This document shows positions 1 through 6,057 of a DNA stretch of 14,007 nt, one piece after another. Position numbers and translations under genes: made by a program. Numbering within the stretch: the first letter of the stretch is position 1; the number at the start of each line of letters is the position of its first letter. The DNA is from QS-5-54-17 sp964489295 (lineage in GTDB: Bacteria; Patescibacteriota; Saccharimonadia; QS-5-54-17): positions 1 to 14,007 of the forward strand of contig CAZAXT010000018.1 of assembly GCA_964489295.1 (NCBI GenBank). The letters run 5' to 3'. A model generated the notes under the pieces. That model was not told the origin of the DNA, ran no database searches, and saw only the letters and a list, made by a program, of their open reading frames with translations.

Positions 1-291
1 TTGGGCCAGCAGCCGGAGCTGGATACTACATTCGATACCCATGCTGCGTTGCAAACGGGCAAAACGTATTATTTCGATGTCACCCAGGGCGGCGTAATAG
101 AAAACTCCAGCCAGGAGATATATGCGCTTTCACCCGAAGCCCTTAAGTTGTGGCGGGTGTGCCTGAGAAGCAGAATTCATGAATCCGTTAAGATCAACGG
201 TGCTCATGCAGCTGCTGAAGACAGTCTTCGAATATGCGATCAATTCTATGAATATATGTATGACATCCGTTTCAAGGCCGCGAATATCTAA
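1..291 (+). CDS. Unrecognised protein, C-terminal part only
   Basis: The frame is open from the first base of the window to a TAA at 289-291, so this is the last 96 codons of a gene that begins outside. I do not recognise the family. The visible part is soluble-looking, with no membrane segment. It has a region rich in Thr, Gly and Asp (about residues 8-35) followed by a helix-prone, Leu/Arg/Glu-rich part (about 42-90) that ends in a cluster of aromatic residues (Phe, Tyr) and Met. The initial TTG is just the first codon in view and there is no reason to take it as the true start. The stop codon lies inside the first unit of the ACCGGT-box repeat that follows. Function cannot be assigned. Confidence 0.6.
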   Translation: MGQQPELDTTFDTHAALQTGKTYYFDVTQGGVIENSSQEIYALSPEALKLWRVCLRSRIHESVKINGAHAAAEDSLRICDQFYEYMYDIRFKAANI

Positions 292-336
292 ACCGGTAAA
301 TAAACCGGTAACTTACTGGTAAGTGTTACCGGTTTA
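289..336. repeat. ACCGGT-box array forming a hairpin after the first gene
   Basis: TAAACCGGTAA occurs twice in tandem at 289-299 and 301-311. A degenerate ACTGGT follows at 315-320 and another ACCGGT at 328-333, so four boxes lie 11-13 bp apart. The unit at 301-312 and the inverted copy at 325-336 form a perfect 12-bp stem around a 12-nt loop. The stem could act as a 3'-end hairpin for the upstream gene, although no T-tract follows it. Alternatively, the helical spacing of the boxes just upstream of a promoter could mark a multi-site operator. The sequence alone does not decide between these. Confidence 0.6.
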
Positions 337-352
337 GTGTAGTACAATAAAA

Positions 353-380
353 TTGCTACACATGAAAAACATGTTACAAT
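353..380 (+). promoter_or_regulatory. Promoter of the 89-aa orphan gene
   Basis: A -35-like TTGCTA (353-358) is separated by 16 nt from TACAAT (375-380), which has an upstream TG (372-373) giving an extended -10. A small inverted repeat, ACATG / CATGT (360-374), lies in the spacer. A good Shine-Dalgarno, GGAGG (406-410), follows 9 nt before the ATG. Motif match only. Confidence 0.5.
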
Positions 381-419
381 CGTGCATATAAATAAAATTA
401 GCTATGGAGGATTGTCCAA

Positions 420-689
420 ATGGGTGAAAAGGTTTCTGATATGCTAAGACCTGGAGAGGGAGAGCAGAGTGATGAGGGTGAGTCAATCCACAAAGGAACC
501 AGGTGCGAAAGCAACGAAGGCCCTGAAAACGTAGAGGATGCTGTTCGATTGGGTGATATCGAAAGTTCAACGCAAGATATGACAAGAAATCCCAAGGGAT
601 CTTTTACAGGCCAATCTGTATTGCGGGACGGTGGTGCAAGAAGATTTGCTGACAGGAACGAGACTGCTGTAAGCAGTTCCGGTGACTAG
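420..689 (+). CDS. Small hydrophilic orphan protein, 89 aa
   Basis: ATG start preceded by GGAGG at 406-410 with 9-nt spacing, plus an extended -10 promoter further upstream. These signals support a real gene more than the protein itself does. The product is rich in Glu, Asp, Ser, Gly and Arg, has a single Cys (residue 29), and has no hydrophobic segment, so it is probably disordered. No family is recognised. It stands alone, with its own promoter, and is followed after a 222-bp gap by another small orphan of similar composition (912-1154). The two do not align, but both are short, acidic and carry exactly one Cys. It could be a lineage-specific regulatory or stress protein, or a spurious ORF with a chance ribosome site. 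Function unknown. Confidence 0.55.
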   Translation: MGEKVSDMLRPGEGEQSDEGESIHKGTRCESNEGPENVEDAVRLGDIESSTQDMTRNPKGSFTGQSVLRDGGARRFADRNETAVSSSGD

Positions 690-848
690 CTGGAAACGCT
701 TACCACGATTTAAAAGCGAGTTCATATAACTTCACTTCATCAACGAGCACATCGCAACTTGTGTGCTTTGCCGAACTGATGCCATTCCCTCGACTCGCGG
801 CGTCACCAAAAGTTTCTGCAGGTGGACGGAGTTATTGCAAAATGTACT

Positions 849-878
849 TTGTATGGCGTAAAATTCAACTTATATAAA
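849..878 (+). promoter_or_regulatory. Candidate promoter of the 80-aa orphan gene
   Basis: TTGTAT (849-854) and an AT-rich -10 region, TATATAAA (871-878), are spaced 16-18 nt apart depending on the register. A Shine-Dalgarno, AAAGGAG, follows just before the ATG at 912. Motif match only; the exact -10 register is uncertain. Confidence 0.4.
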
Positions 879-911
879 TATGCGTTGTAATCATAAAAAA
901 GGAGTAGCGAC

Positions 912-1154
912 ATGTCACACGGAATTGAAATAGGCATAGGAGGTGGCTGCGAAGAAGAGCCGACTTATGATATGAGTGCACGCTTAGATGCCGGCAATGC
1001 GTCGATAGGGTCCGAAACTGTAGAGCAGGGCAGAGCGGGTGTATTTATTCACCCAGTTATAGAAGGAGGACTTGAGTCAGAAGAAGCAGGTGTCGCTAGT
1101 GACGACGAAGATCGTAGACTTCAAATCTGGCGGCATTCAGACGTATTTGAATAG
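912..1154 (+). CDS. Small acidic orphan protein, 80 aa
   Basis: ATG start with a strong AAAGGAG ribosome site about 8 nt upstream. The product begins with a Gly/Ile-rich segment ending in GGGC (residues 10-13) followed by three Glu. It continues as a low-complexity, Glu/Asp/Gly/Ala-rich chain and ends in a more ordinary basic and aromatic tail (about residues 67-80). There is one Cys (residue 13), no membrane segment and no recognised domain. It sits directly upstream of glyS but probably ends in its own terminator-like hairpin (1165-1192), so it is likely a separate transcript. The short length, acidic bias and lone Cys resemble the 89-aa neighbour. A peptide precursor is conceivable, but no modification or export gene is nearby. 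Function unknown. Confidence 0.55.
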   Translation: MSHGIEIGIGGGCEEEPTYDMSARLDAGNASIGSETVEQGRAGVFIHPVIEGGLESEEAGVASDDEDRRLQIWRHSDVFE

Positions 1155-1164
1155 TCTTATCATT

Positions 1165-1192
1165 AGCAGGGCAACTTTGGGGTTAGCCTGCT
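1165..1192 (+). terminator. Possible terminator after the 80-aa gene
   Basis: AGCAGG (1165-1170) pairs with CCTGCT (1187-1192), and AAC (1173-1175) can pair with GTT (1182-1184) above a small internal loop. The stem ends directly in TTTATATCTT, a weak T-rich tail. It lies 10 nt after the stop of the upstream ORF and before the glyS promoter. The stem is short, so this is tentative. Confidence 0.35.
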
Positions 1193-1220
1193 TTATATCT
1201 TGATTGTGATCCTCTATACT
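1192..1220 (+). promoter_or_regulatory. glyS promoter giving a leaderless transcript
   Basis: TTTATA (1192-1197) and TATACT (1215-1220) are spaced by 17 nt. The -10 element ends only 7 nt before the glyS ATG (1228), so transcription would begin at or next to the start codon. No Shine-Dalgarno sequence is present in the short gap. This is the typical layout of a leaderless gene. Inferred from motifs only. Confidence 0.5.
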
Positions 1221-1227
1221 CACACGC

Positions 1228-2721
1228 ATGAGCCAAAATAAACCCAGCTTAGAGACGTTAGTCAGCTTGGCCAAGCGCCGCGGATTTATTTATCAGGGGA
1301 GCGATATCTACGGCGGCCTGGCCGGTACCTGGGATTACGGCCCCATGGGCGTGGAACTCAAGCGGAATATGCGCGATCTGTGGTGGCGGATGTTCGTCCA
1401 GGGTCGGGATGATGTATACGGCCTGGATTCAGCCATTTTGATGAACCAGCAGGTCTGGCAGGCCAGTGGGCATACCGGAGCCGGGTTTGCGGATCCGATG
1501 GTAGAGGATAAAGAAACACTTGAAAGCTATAGAGCTGATCATTTATTAGAAGAATATGGCGTAGAAAATACCGAATCATTATCGCTCGAAGAAATGAATC
1601 GACTTATTAAAGAAAAAGAAATCAAAAGCCCAAATGGCAATGAGCTTGGTGATGTAAGTGAATTTAATATGATGTTTAAAACGGTAGTCGGTTCTAAATA
1701 CAGAAGTATAGATGGACATAAAACACAGGGACTTGAAGCAACTGTAAAATTCAAAAACAAAGATTGCACAGAGGGTCATTTTGAATTAAATGACAAGCAT
1801 CATGAACTTTCAGGATTTAACTTCTATGATGCCAAGTCGACTAGCTATCTCCGCCCCGAAACTGCCCAGGGGATGTTCGTCAATTTCAAAAATGTGGTGG
1901 ACAGTCTGTATCCTGATTTACCGTTCGGGCTGGCCCAGACCGGGCGATGTTTTCGCAACGAAATCAGCCCGCGCGAGTTCCTGTTCCGGGTACGTGAATT
2001 CGAGATCATGGAGCTGGAATACTTCATAGAGGAAAAAGACTGGCAAAATGTGTTCGAAGACTGGCGACAGGAGTTTTATCGCTGGTGTGAAGCCATTGGT
2101 TTGGATACCAATAAGGTTCACGAGCTGGACGTACCCGAAGAAGAACGGGCGCACTATTCGGACAAGACGGTTGATTTCGAGTACGAATTCAGCTTCGGTA
2201 CCAAGGAAGTCGCGGCCGTGGCCTACCGGACCGATTTCGACCTGCGTAACCACATGGAGCAGTCGGGCGAAAACCTGGAATACCCCAAGAAAGGAAGTAA
2301 TGAACGCATCATACCTCATGTAATCGAACCCACATGGGGACTGGACCGGAATCTGTTGGCGGTGCTGTCCGAAGCGTATACGGAGGAGAATATGGACGAC
2401 GAAATCCGTGTGGTGCTGAAGCTCCCGCGCGAACTGGCACCGGTCAAAGTAGCCGTTTTCCCGTTGCTACAGAACAAACCGGAACTGGTCGAGAAGGCCA
2501 GGGAAGTTTACAAGACGCTCCAGCAGCGATTCGGCAACGTCATGTGGGATGGCAGCGGCAACATCGGCAAACGCTACCGCAAACAGGACGAGATCGGAAC
2601 GCCTTGGTGTGTAACAGTCGATTTCGACTCATTAGAAGACGGTGCGGTCACAGTTCGCGATCGCGATTCGATGAAACAGGAGCGGGTCAACATCGGTGAA
2701 TTAATCACTCATCTGAAGTAA
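1228..2721 (+). CDS. glyS: Glycyl-tRNA synthetase, single-chain class II type
   Basis: Charges tRNA-Gly with glycine in the cytoplasm. At 497 aa it is a complete dimeric-type GlyRS. The N-terminus has the family segment WDYGPMGVELKRN. RPETAQG is at 209-215, the class II motif 2 region FRNEISPREF starts at 242, and the motif 3 region GLDR is at 371-374. The anticodon-binding domain spans about 400-495. The zinc-type Cys pairs found in many relatives (around DPMV..YRADHL and before FNMMFKT) are absent here. Between FNMMFKT and SYLRPETAQG lie about 53 residues where relatives usually have roughly 12-15, from memory. The DNA for residues about 92-201 is near 33% GC, with AAA, GAA, TTA and AGA codons, while both flanks are near 55-60% GC. 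This points to intragenic recombination with a low-GC donor, but the frame is intact and all active-site motifs are present. The gene probably starts leaderless from its own promoter. Confidence 0.96.
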   Translation: MSQNKPSLETLVSLAKRRGFIYQGSDIYGGLAGTWDYGPMGVELKRNMRDLWWRMFVQGRDDVYGLDSAILMNQQVWQASGHTGAGFADPMVEDKETLESYRADHLLEEYGVENTESLSLEEMNRLIKEKEIKSPNGNELGDVSEFNMMFKTVVGSKYRSIDGHKTQGLEATVKFKNKDCTEGHFELNDKHHELSGFNFYDAKSTSYLRPETAQGMFVNFKNVVDSLYPDLPFGLAQTGRCFRNEISPREFLFRVREFEIMELEYFIEEKDWQNVFEDWRQEFYRWCEAIGLDTNKVHELDVPEEERAHYSDKTVDFEYEFSFGTKEVAAVAYRTDFDLRNHMEQSGENLEYPKKGSNERIIPHVIEPTWGLDRNLLAVLSEAYTEENMDDEIRVVLKLPRELAPVKVAVFPLLQNKPELVEKAREVYKTLQQRFGNVMWDGSGNIGKRYRKQDEIGTPWCVTVDFDSLEDGAVTVRDRDSMKQERVNIGELITHLK

Positions 2722-2834
2722 CGAAATCCTATAGACAACCGCGAAACTCGTTCACAGTTTGATATCTGACCGGTAAGTGCGGCCAAACGTTTTGTGGTTA
2801 TTGCCAGTGTGTTGGTATTGAATACGACATAACT

Positions 2835-2874
2835 TTGTATATGTTTACACAAGATGGGATAATAATTGTATAAT
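2835..2874 (+). promoter_or_regulatory. Overlapping promoters for the 267-aa orphan
   Basis: One set is TTGTAT (2835-2840), a 17-nt spacer and GATAAT (2858-2863) with TG at 2855-2856. A second set is TTTACA (2844-2849) and TATAAT (2869-2874) with a 19-nt spacer. Both would read into the GTG-started gene at 2896, which has a G-rich ribosome site (AAGGGGG) just upstream. The rest of the 174-bp gap after glyS shows no clear terminator. Confidence 0.45.
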
Positions 2875-2895
2875 TACTTCAAATAAGGGGGTCGG

Positions 2896-3699
2896 GTGGC
2901 TTTAGGTGGACAGGGTTTCGAAAGTTTACAGTTTTCTAAGGTAGGTGAAGATAAACACCAATTTTTCGCGCATGTAGCAGAAATGCTTCCGACGGAAAAT
3001 TCGGCAGACGATCCAGTCGAAACCAAGTCTTTCGAGCAACTGGAGGGTGAACTGTACAATCAGTACCGTCCAGCGCTGGATAGTTGGAGCGTCATATGGG
3101 TGGATGAACTACTGGAATTTACTCGTGAGATGCATACGCTGGTTTATCAAGGGCAGGATGACAACATCCCTGAGTGGTTATCAGGATCGCACCCCGTTAA
3201 CGAGTTAAACAGCAAAAACGGACACGAACGTAGTCCGCTCGAACACACGACGGTTGATAACGAATTACTAGCGGATATCGTACATATGGTACACGGGTAT
3301 GCTAAGAGTAAAAGTGGTTTGCTCGGAAACGTGGAGGAAAGTGACGATTATAGTCCGCCGATTCAAATGGAGCACGAGAACGGAGTAAACGCGGATGAAC
3401 TAAAAAACATAGAAAATACATTCGACCGGATGCATATTATGCTGGCAACCCGTAATGAGATCGTCACTCGGGTAGGGAAAATCAAACAAGCGCTTGGCAT
3501 GTCCACTGAACAAGAAGCCCGGAAGAATGCTGTGCTCGATCATATGTCCGAACTGGCGTACAGCGCCGGGAATACGTATGCAGATGGTGAAGAAAATTTC
3601 AATGCGGAAATGTTCGCTGTACTGGCACGGAGGGTTGGAGAGTTAATTCATCAAGCCAGCGTCCAGCAACAACAGCGAATGAGACACAGGCGTACTTAA
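2896..3699 (+). CDS. Orphan cytoplasmic protein, 267 aa
   Basis: The GTG start is chosen because AAGGGGG (2885-2891) lies 4 nt upstream and matches to TATAAT and GATAAT promoters precede it. I do not recognise the family. The product is hydrophilic and mildly acidic, without a signal peptide or membrane segment. Helix-prone regions are at about residues 48-85, 118-140 and 165-205, the last ending in a likely coiled or helical segment, and 205-260 is another helical stretch. It ends in a Gln/Arg-rich tail (QQQQRMRHRR). It has a negatively charged linker around 140-165 and is composed as a folded protein rather than a shadow frame. It converges with the sugar dehydrogenase gene 53 bp away, so the two are transcribed separately. 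Function unknown; a lineage-specific protein is most likely. Confidence 0.75.
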   Translation: MALGGQGFESLQFSKVGEDKHQFFAHVAEMLPTENSADDPVETKSFEQLEGELYNQYRPALDSWSVIWVDELLEFTREMHTLVYQGQDDNIPEWLSGSHPVNELNSKNGHERSPLEHTTVDNELLADIVHMVHGYAKSKSGLLGNVEESDDYSPPIQMEHENGVNADELKNIENTFDRMHIMLATRNEIVTRVGKIKQALGMSTEQEARKNAVLDHMSELAYSAGNTYADGEENFNAEMFAVLARRVGELIHQASVQQQQRMRHRRT

Positions 3700-3752
3700 T
3701 CCCCGCACACTCCTGAACACGGGTCGGAAGAACAAGAGGAGAAAGAGGTTGT

Positions 3753-4889
3753 CTACGAATCGGGCGTGATTTTCAGGATCCGGTCGTCGTTCTCGCCCGG
3801 GTCGCCGCGACCGTCGCGGTTGCTGGTAAGCATGTATAGATTACCCCCAGGGCCTTGCTGGATGGTTCGCAACCGGCCGTAGGCATCTTCGAATAAATTT
3901 TCCAGTTGGTCCGACTCGGGATCATATCGCCACAAACTCTGGCTTCGTAAACCCCCAAACAAAAACGTATCGTGCCACACCGTGGGTAATGATTCTGCCG
4001 TGTAGAACGTCGCTCCCGACGGCGCCCAGGTTACATTGCCGCTGCTTTGGACAGGATTGCGATAGTTGTCGACTGGTGGTCGTCCGTTTGTCGTGTCGAA
4101 ATTTCCTTCGACTTCCGGCCAGCCGTAATTCGTATCCGCTTCGATCAAATTGATTTCATCGTTTGCCTGTGGTCCGTGTTCGGTGGCATACAGTTCACCA
4201 TCACTGTCCCACGTCAACCCTTGGACGTTACGGTGCCCGTAGGAATAGACGTATGAATTGGGGTCGGGATTATCCACGGGTGTGCTGCCGTTGGTAGCGA
4301 TACGGAGGATTTTGCCGGCCAAGGAGTCTTTATCCTGGGCAGAAGACGGGGTTCGCGCATCGCCGGTACCGGCATACAACATCCCGTTGGGCCCGAATTC
4401 GATCCGTCCTCCGTTATGGAACGCGGCACCGGGAATGTTGTCGACCAGGACTTCTTCTTCGACCAACGCATCACCGTTAAACCGGAACCGGGATACGCGA
4501 TTGGTCTGTTCGGTGGTCGTGTAATAGACGTATATATACTGATTGGCGGCGAAATCCGGATCCAGTGCTAATCCGAGCGTACCGCCCTCGGACTCAGCTT
4601 GCGGTAATTCCAAAACCGGTTCCTGCCGAAGCTCGCCATCTTGGATTACTCGAACATTGCCGGGTCGTTCAGTGAAAAATATATCTCCGCTCGGGGTGAT
4701 GTCGATCGCCCACGGCGCGTTGAGGTTACTGGCAACGGTGTCGACCGTGACACCGGGCGCACTGCCACTGGTGACTTCACTGCCGGGTGGCTCCTGGATA
4801 GGTGAGACCGGCAAGCTCGTATATGCCAACCAGGCCAGTCCTGCAAGAACAACGATAATGGCACCGCCTATGATGAGCTTCTTATTCAT
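3753..4889 (-). CDS. Membrane-anchored PQQ-type glucose/sorbosone dehydrogenase family protein
   Basis: A 378-aa member of the soluble-aldose/sorbosone dehydrogenase beta-propeller family (YliI-like), which oxidises aldose sugars using PQQ and passes electrons outward. Residues 5-25 form one hydrophobic segment after MNKK, read as an uncleaved anchor or a signal peptide, followed by a Pro/Ser/Gly linker to about 48. Family signatures occur in order: LNAPWAID (56-63), HNGGRIEFGPNGMLYAGTGD starting at the likely catalytic His158, YGHRNVQGL (217-225), EHGPQANDEINLI (237-249), NYGWP (254-258) and LYMLTSNRDGRGDP (351-364). Length is normal for the family. Whether PQQ is made or taken up cannot be told from this window. 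The gene is divergent from the dcw cluster and convergent with the 267-aa orphan, so it is probably monocistronic. It has no Shine-Dalgarno; a TATAAT ends 9 nt before the ATG. Confidence 0.9.
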   Translation of the reverse strand: MNKKLIIGGAIIVVLAGLAWLAYTSLPVSPIQEPPGSEVTSGSAPGVTVDTVASNLNAPWAIDITPSGDIFFTERPGNVRVIQDGELRQEPVLELPQAESEGGTLGLALDPDFAANQYIYVYYTTTEQTNRVSRFRFNGDALVEEEVLVDNIPGAAFHNGGRIEFGPNGMLYAGTGDARTPSSAQDKDSLAGKILRIATNGSTPVDNPDPNSYVYSYGHRNVQGLTWDSDGELYATEHGPQANDEINLIEADTNYGWPEVEGNFDTTNGRPPVDNYRNPVQSSGNVTWAPSGATFYTAESLPTVWHDTFLFGGLRSQSLWRYDPESDQLENLFEDAYGRLRTIQQGPGGNLYMLTSNRDGRGDPGENDDRILKITPDS

Positions 4890-4898
4890 AACGGTTTC

Positions 4899-4907
4899 AT
4901 TATAGCA
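4899..4907 (-). promoter_or_regulatory. Extended -10 promoter of the sugar dehydrogenase gene, leaderless
   Basis: Read on the minus strand, the sequence is TGC followed by TATAAT (4904 down to 4899), a perfect extended -10. Nine bases then separate it from the ATG at 4889, so the transcript would start about 2-3 nt before the start codon. No ribosome site is present. No good -35 is seen, which an extended -10 can tolerate. Confidence 0.55.
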
Positions 4908-5045
4908 AGATTAGGAAGTACAGGGTATTCAGTGTTGAGTATATAGGAAGGTTACACGAAACAGGAAGCAAAAAGTATGAAGCAAATGTAAGAGTGTAAA
5001 CGTAGTACACGTACCCGTGCAGATAACTCTAAGGCAGCACTCTCA

Positions 5046-5076
5046 AGCACATATAGTGCAATACTTAGCACATATA
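5046..5076. repeat. Direct repeat AGCACATATA, 21 bp apart
   Basis: AGCACATATA occurs at 5046-5055 and 5067-5076, exactly 21 bp apart (two helical turns), in the 397-bp divergent region between the sugar dehydrogenase gene and mraZ. It could be a paired protein-binding site for either gene. The rest of this region holds the TGGGT boxes and a short hairpin, GCGGA/TCCGC (5219-5231), but no gene. Confidence 0.4.
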
Positions 5077-5125
5077 ACGCCATATACGCTTTACCGCTCG
5101 TGTTCGGGAAAATTTCGGTACCGGG

Positions 5126-5181
5126 TGGGTGGACGTGGGTATGCATATATATTACATTGGAATTAGTGGGTAGCAGTGGGT
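5126..5181 (+). promoter_or_regulatory. MraZ-binding TGGGT box array
   Basis: TGGGT occurs at 5126-5130 and 5136-5140, and again at 5167-5171 and 5177-5181. Each pair has exactly 5 nt between boxes, which is the 10-bp period known for MraZ operators (TGGGN direct repeats). The two pairs flank an AT-rich stretch with a possible -35 (TTGGAA, 5157-5162), 105 bp before mraZ. An inverted copy, ACCCA, is at 5261-5265. Presence of mraZ immediately downstream supports autoregulation of the dcw operon. Confidence 0.7.
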
Positions 5182-5286
5182 AAAAGCCCAGTACCTTTTC
5201 TCACATTCGTATATGCAGGCGGATCATCCGCGTGAACGTAACAGGGAAAGGGCGGGAAACACCCACCTAATCCAAGGGTAATTAAC

Positions 5287-5673
5287 ATGCCACAACTCGA
5301 CTACTTCGAACGCAAACTGGATTCAAAAAATCGGTTAACCATACCGGCTGAAGTCCGCGATGAGTTCGAAAACGGGGAAATGGTCATTACCCAGGGATTC
5401 GGCAACTACTTGCACCTTTATAGCAAACACGTATGGGATGCGGATATGGAATCCGCATTGTCCGGAGACATTCTGGATGAGCGGATCGCGGATTTGAACG
5501 TCAAATTCCGCTTAGGAAAACAAACAACCCATATGGACAAAAAACAAGGCCGCATTACCGTAGAGCAACGCCTGCTGGATTACGCTGGTATCGACACTGA
5601 TATCATAGCCGTCCGGGTCGGCAAATACTGGCGGCTCATGAGTCCCGACCGGACGCAGATACACACGGAATAA
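5287..5673 (+). CDS. mraZ: MraZ, transcriptional regulator of the dcw cluster
   Basis: A 128-aa double AbrB-like protein that binds direct repeats upstream of its own operon and controls division and cell-wall genes. Both signature copies are visible: LDSKNRLTIPAEVR (11-24) and the weaker MDKKQGRITVEQRLLDYAG (83-101), each with the D..GR or D..NR-type turn and following strand. Length is slightly below the roughly 140-150 aa usual for the family, with a short C-terminal tail. The ATG at 5287 has a modest ribosome site (AAGGG at 5274-5278, 8-nt spacing). It is the first gene of the cluster, but a 384-bp gap separates it from rsmH, longer than in most dcw operons, so rsmH may also have its own promoter. 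Confidence 0.95.
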   Translation: MPQLDYFERKLDSKNRLTIPAEVRDEFENGEMVITQGFGNYLHLYSKHVWDADMESALSGDILDERIADLNVKFRLGKQTTHMDKKQGRITVEQRLLDYAGIDTDIIAVRVGKYWRLMSPDRTQIHTE

Positions 5674-5917
5674 ATCCTGAAACATCCTCCGGCGCCCTCA
5701 CAAACATAGGTGATCAATCATTGATTCGCACATTCAAAAACCAAAACAAAAACATCAAGCACCTGATTTGAACCCCATAATGGTGTCAAATCGATCAAGT
5801 GCGAGATCAGCTATGTGGCAGCCAGCGGGTGGTTCTAGGGTAGCACACCTTCAAAACAACCCTCGCACCTCAAATCTCCAAAACAACAACTCCACCTCAC
5901 ACGTCTCTCTTTTTCTA

Positions 5918-5940
5918 TCGGGAATTATTATAATTCCTGA
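5918..5940. repeat. Near-perfect 23-nt palindrome containing a TATAAT
   Basis: Arms TCGGGAATTAT (5918-5928) and ATAATTCCTGA (5930-5940) around a single central T, with one G-T wobble. TATAAT is present at 5929-5934. No good -35 was seen. It could be an operator overlapping an rsmH promoter, or an RNA hairpin. Confidence 0.5.
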
Positions 5941-5950
5941 CCACAACAAC

Positions 5951-5996
5951 CCTCCCTTCGCTGTTCGCCAACCTGGCGAATACGGAGCGGACGGGG
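5951..5996 (+). other. Long hairpin in the rsmH leader
   Basis: The inner stem TTCGCCA (5964-5970) / TGGCGAA (5974-5980) is perfect, around a 3-nt loop. A second stem, CGCT (5959-5962) / AGCG (5986-5989), extended by a T-G wobble, a T-A pair and further C-G and T-G pairs, lies below it with one mismatch. It is followed by CTTATAAAAAC, so no T-run and no intrinsic-terminator signature. It may be an RNA element controlling rsmH expression. Confidence 0.5.
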
Positions 5997-6057
5997 CTTA
6001 TAAAAACAAAAACTTCTACAAAAACAGAAAGCTGGCTGCTACATAGGTGGTCTTGAC

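Larger units (their letters stand above)
5674..6057 (+). other. Structured, A/C-rich leader between mraZ and rsmH
   Basis: No convincing gene. The strand is poor in G and rich in CAAAAC-type runs (5740-5757, 5850-5890, 6000-6030). It includes an inverted repeat ATCAAT/ATTGAT (5713-5725), a hairpin with 7-bp outer stem GATTTGA/TCAAATC near 5766-5796, a possible long-range pairing TCGCAC (5726-5731) with GTGCGA (about 5800-5805), a 23-nt palindrome (5918-5940) and a long hairpin (5951-5996). The ribosome site AGGTGG (6045-6050) closes the region. A weak 92-codon frame starting at TTG 5768 is not accepted. The pattern suggests a long 5' leader or a small structured RNA. Confidence 0.4.

Noticed and set aside
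734..765. AGCACA / TGTGCT stem in the gap between the two small orphan genes as a terminator
   Set aside because: Only 6 bp with a 10-nt loop and no T-run; too weak to annotate.
1501..1830. Intein or insertion sequence within glyS
   Set aside because: Frame is intact, there are no intein splice motifs (no Cys/Ser start with a terminal HN), no inverted repeats or transposase, and the block contains conserved GlyRS segments such as FNMMFKT.
1918..2319. 133-codon minus-strand frame inside glyS
   Set aside because: Antisense to conserved GlyRS motifs, with no promoter or ribosome site.
3700..3752. Bidirectional terminator between the convergent genes
   Set aside because: Only a 4-bp CCCG/CGGG pairing is visible and no T-run on either strand.
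5768..6046. 92-codon frame beginning at TTG in the mraZ-rsmH gap
   Set aside because: No ribosome site at the start, low-complexity Asn/Ser/Lys-rich product, and it runs through a palindrome and a strong hairpin. Treated as noncoding leader.
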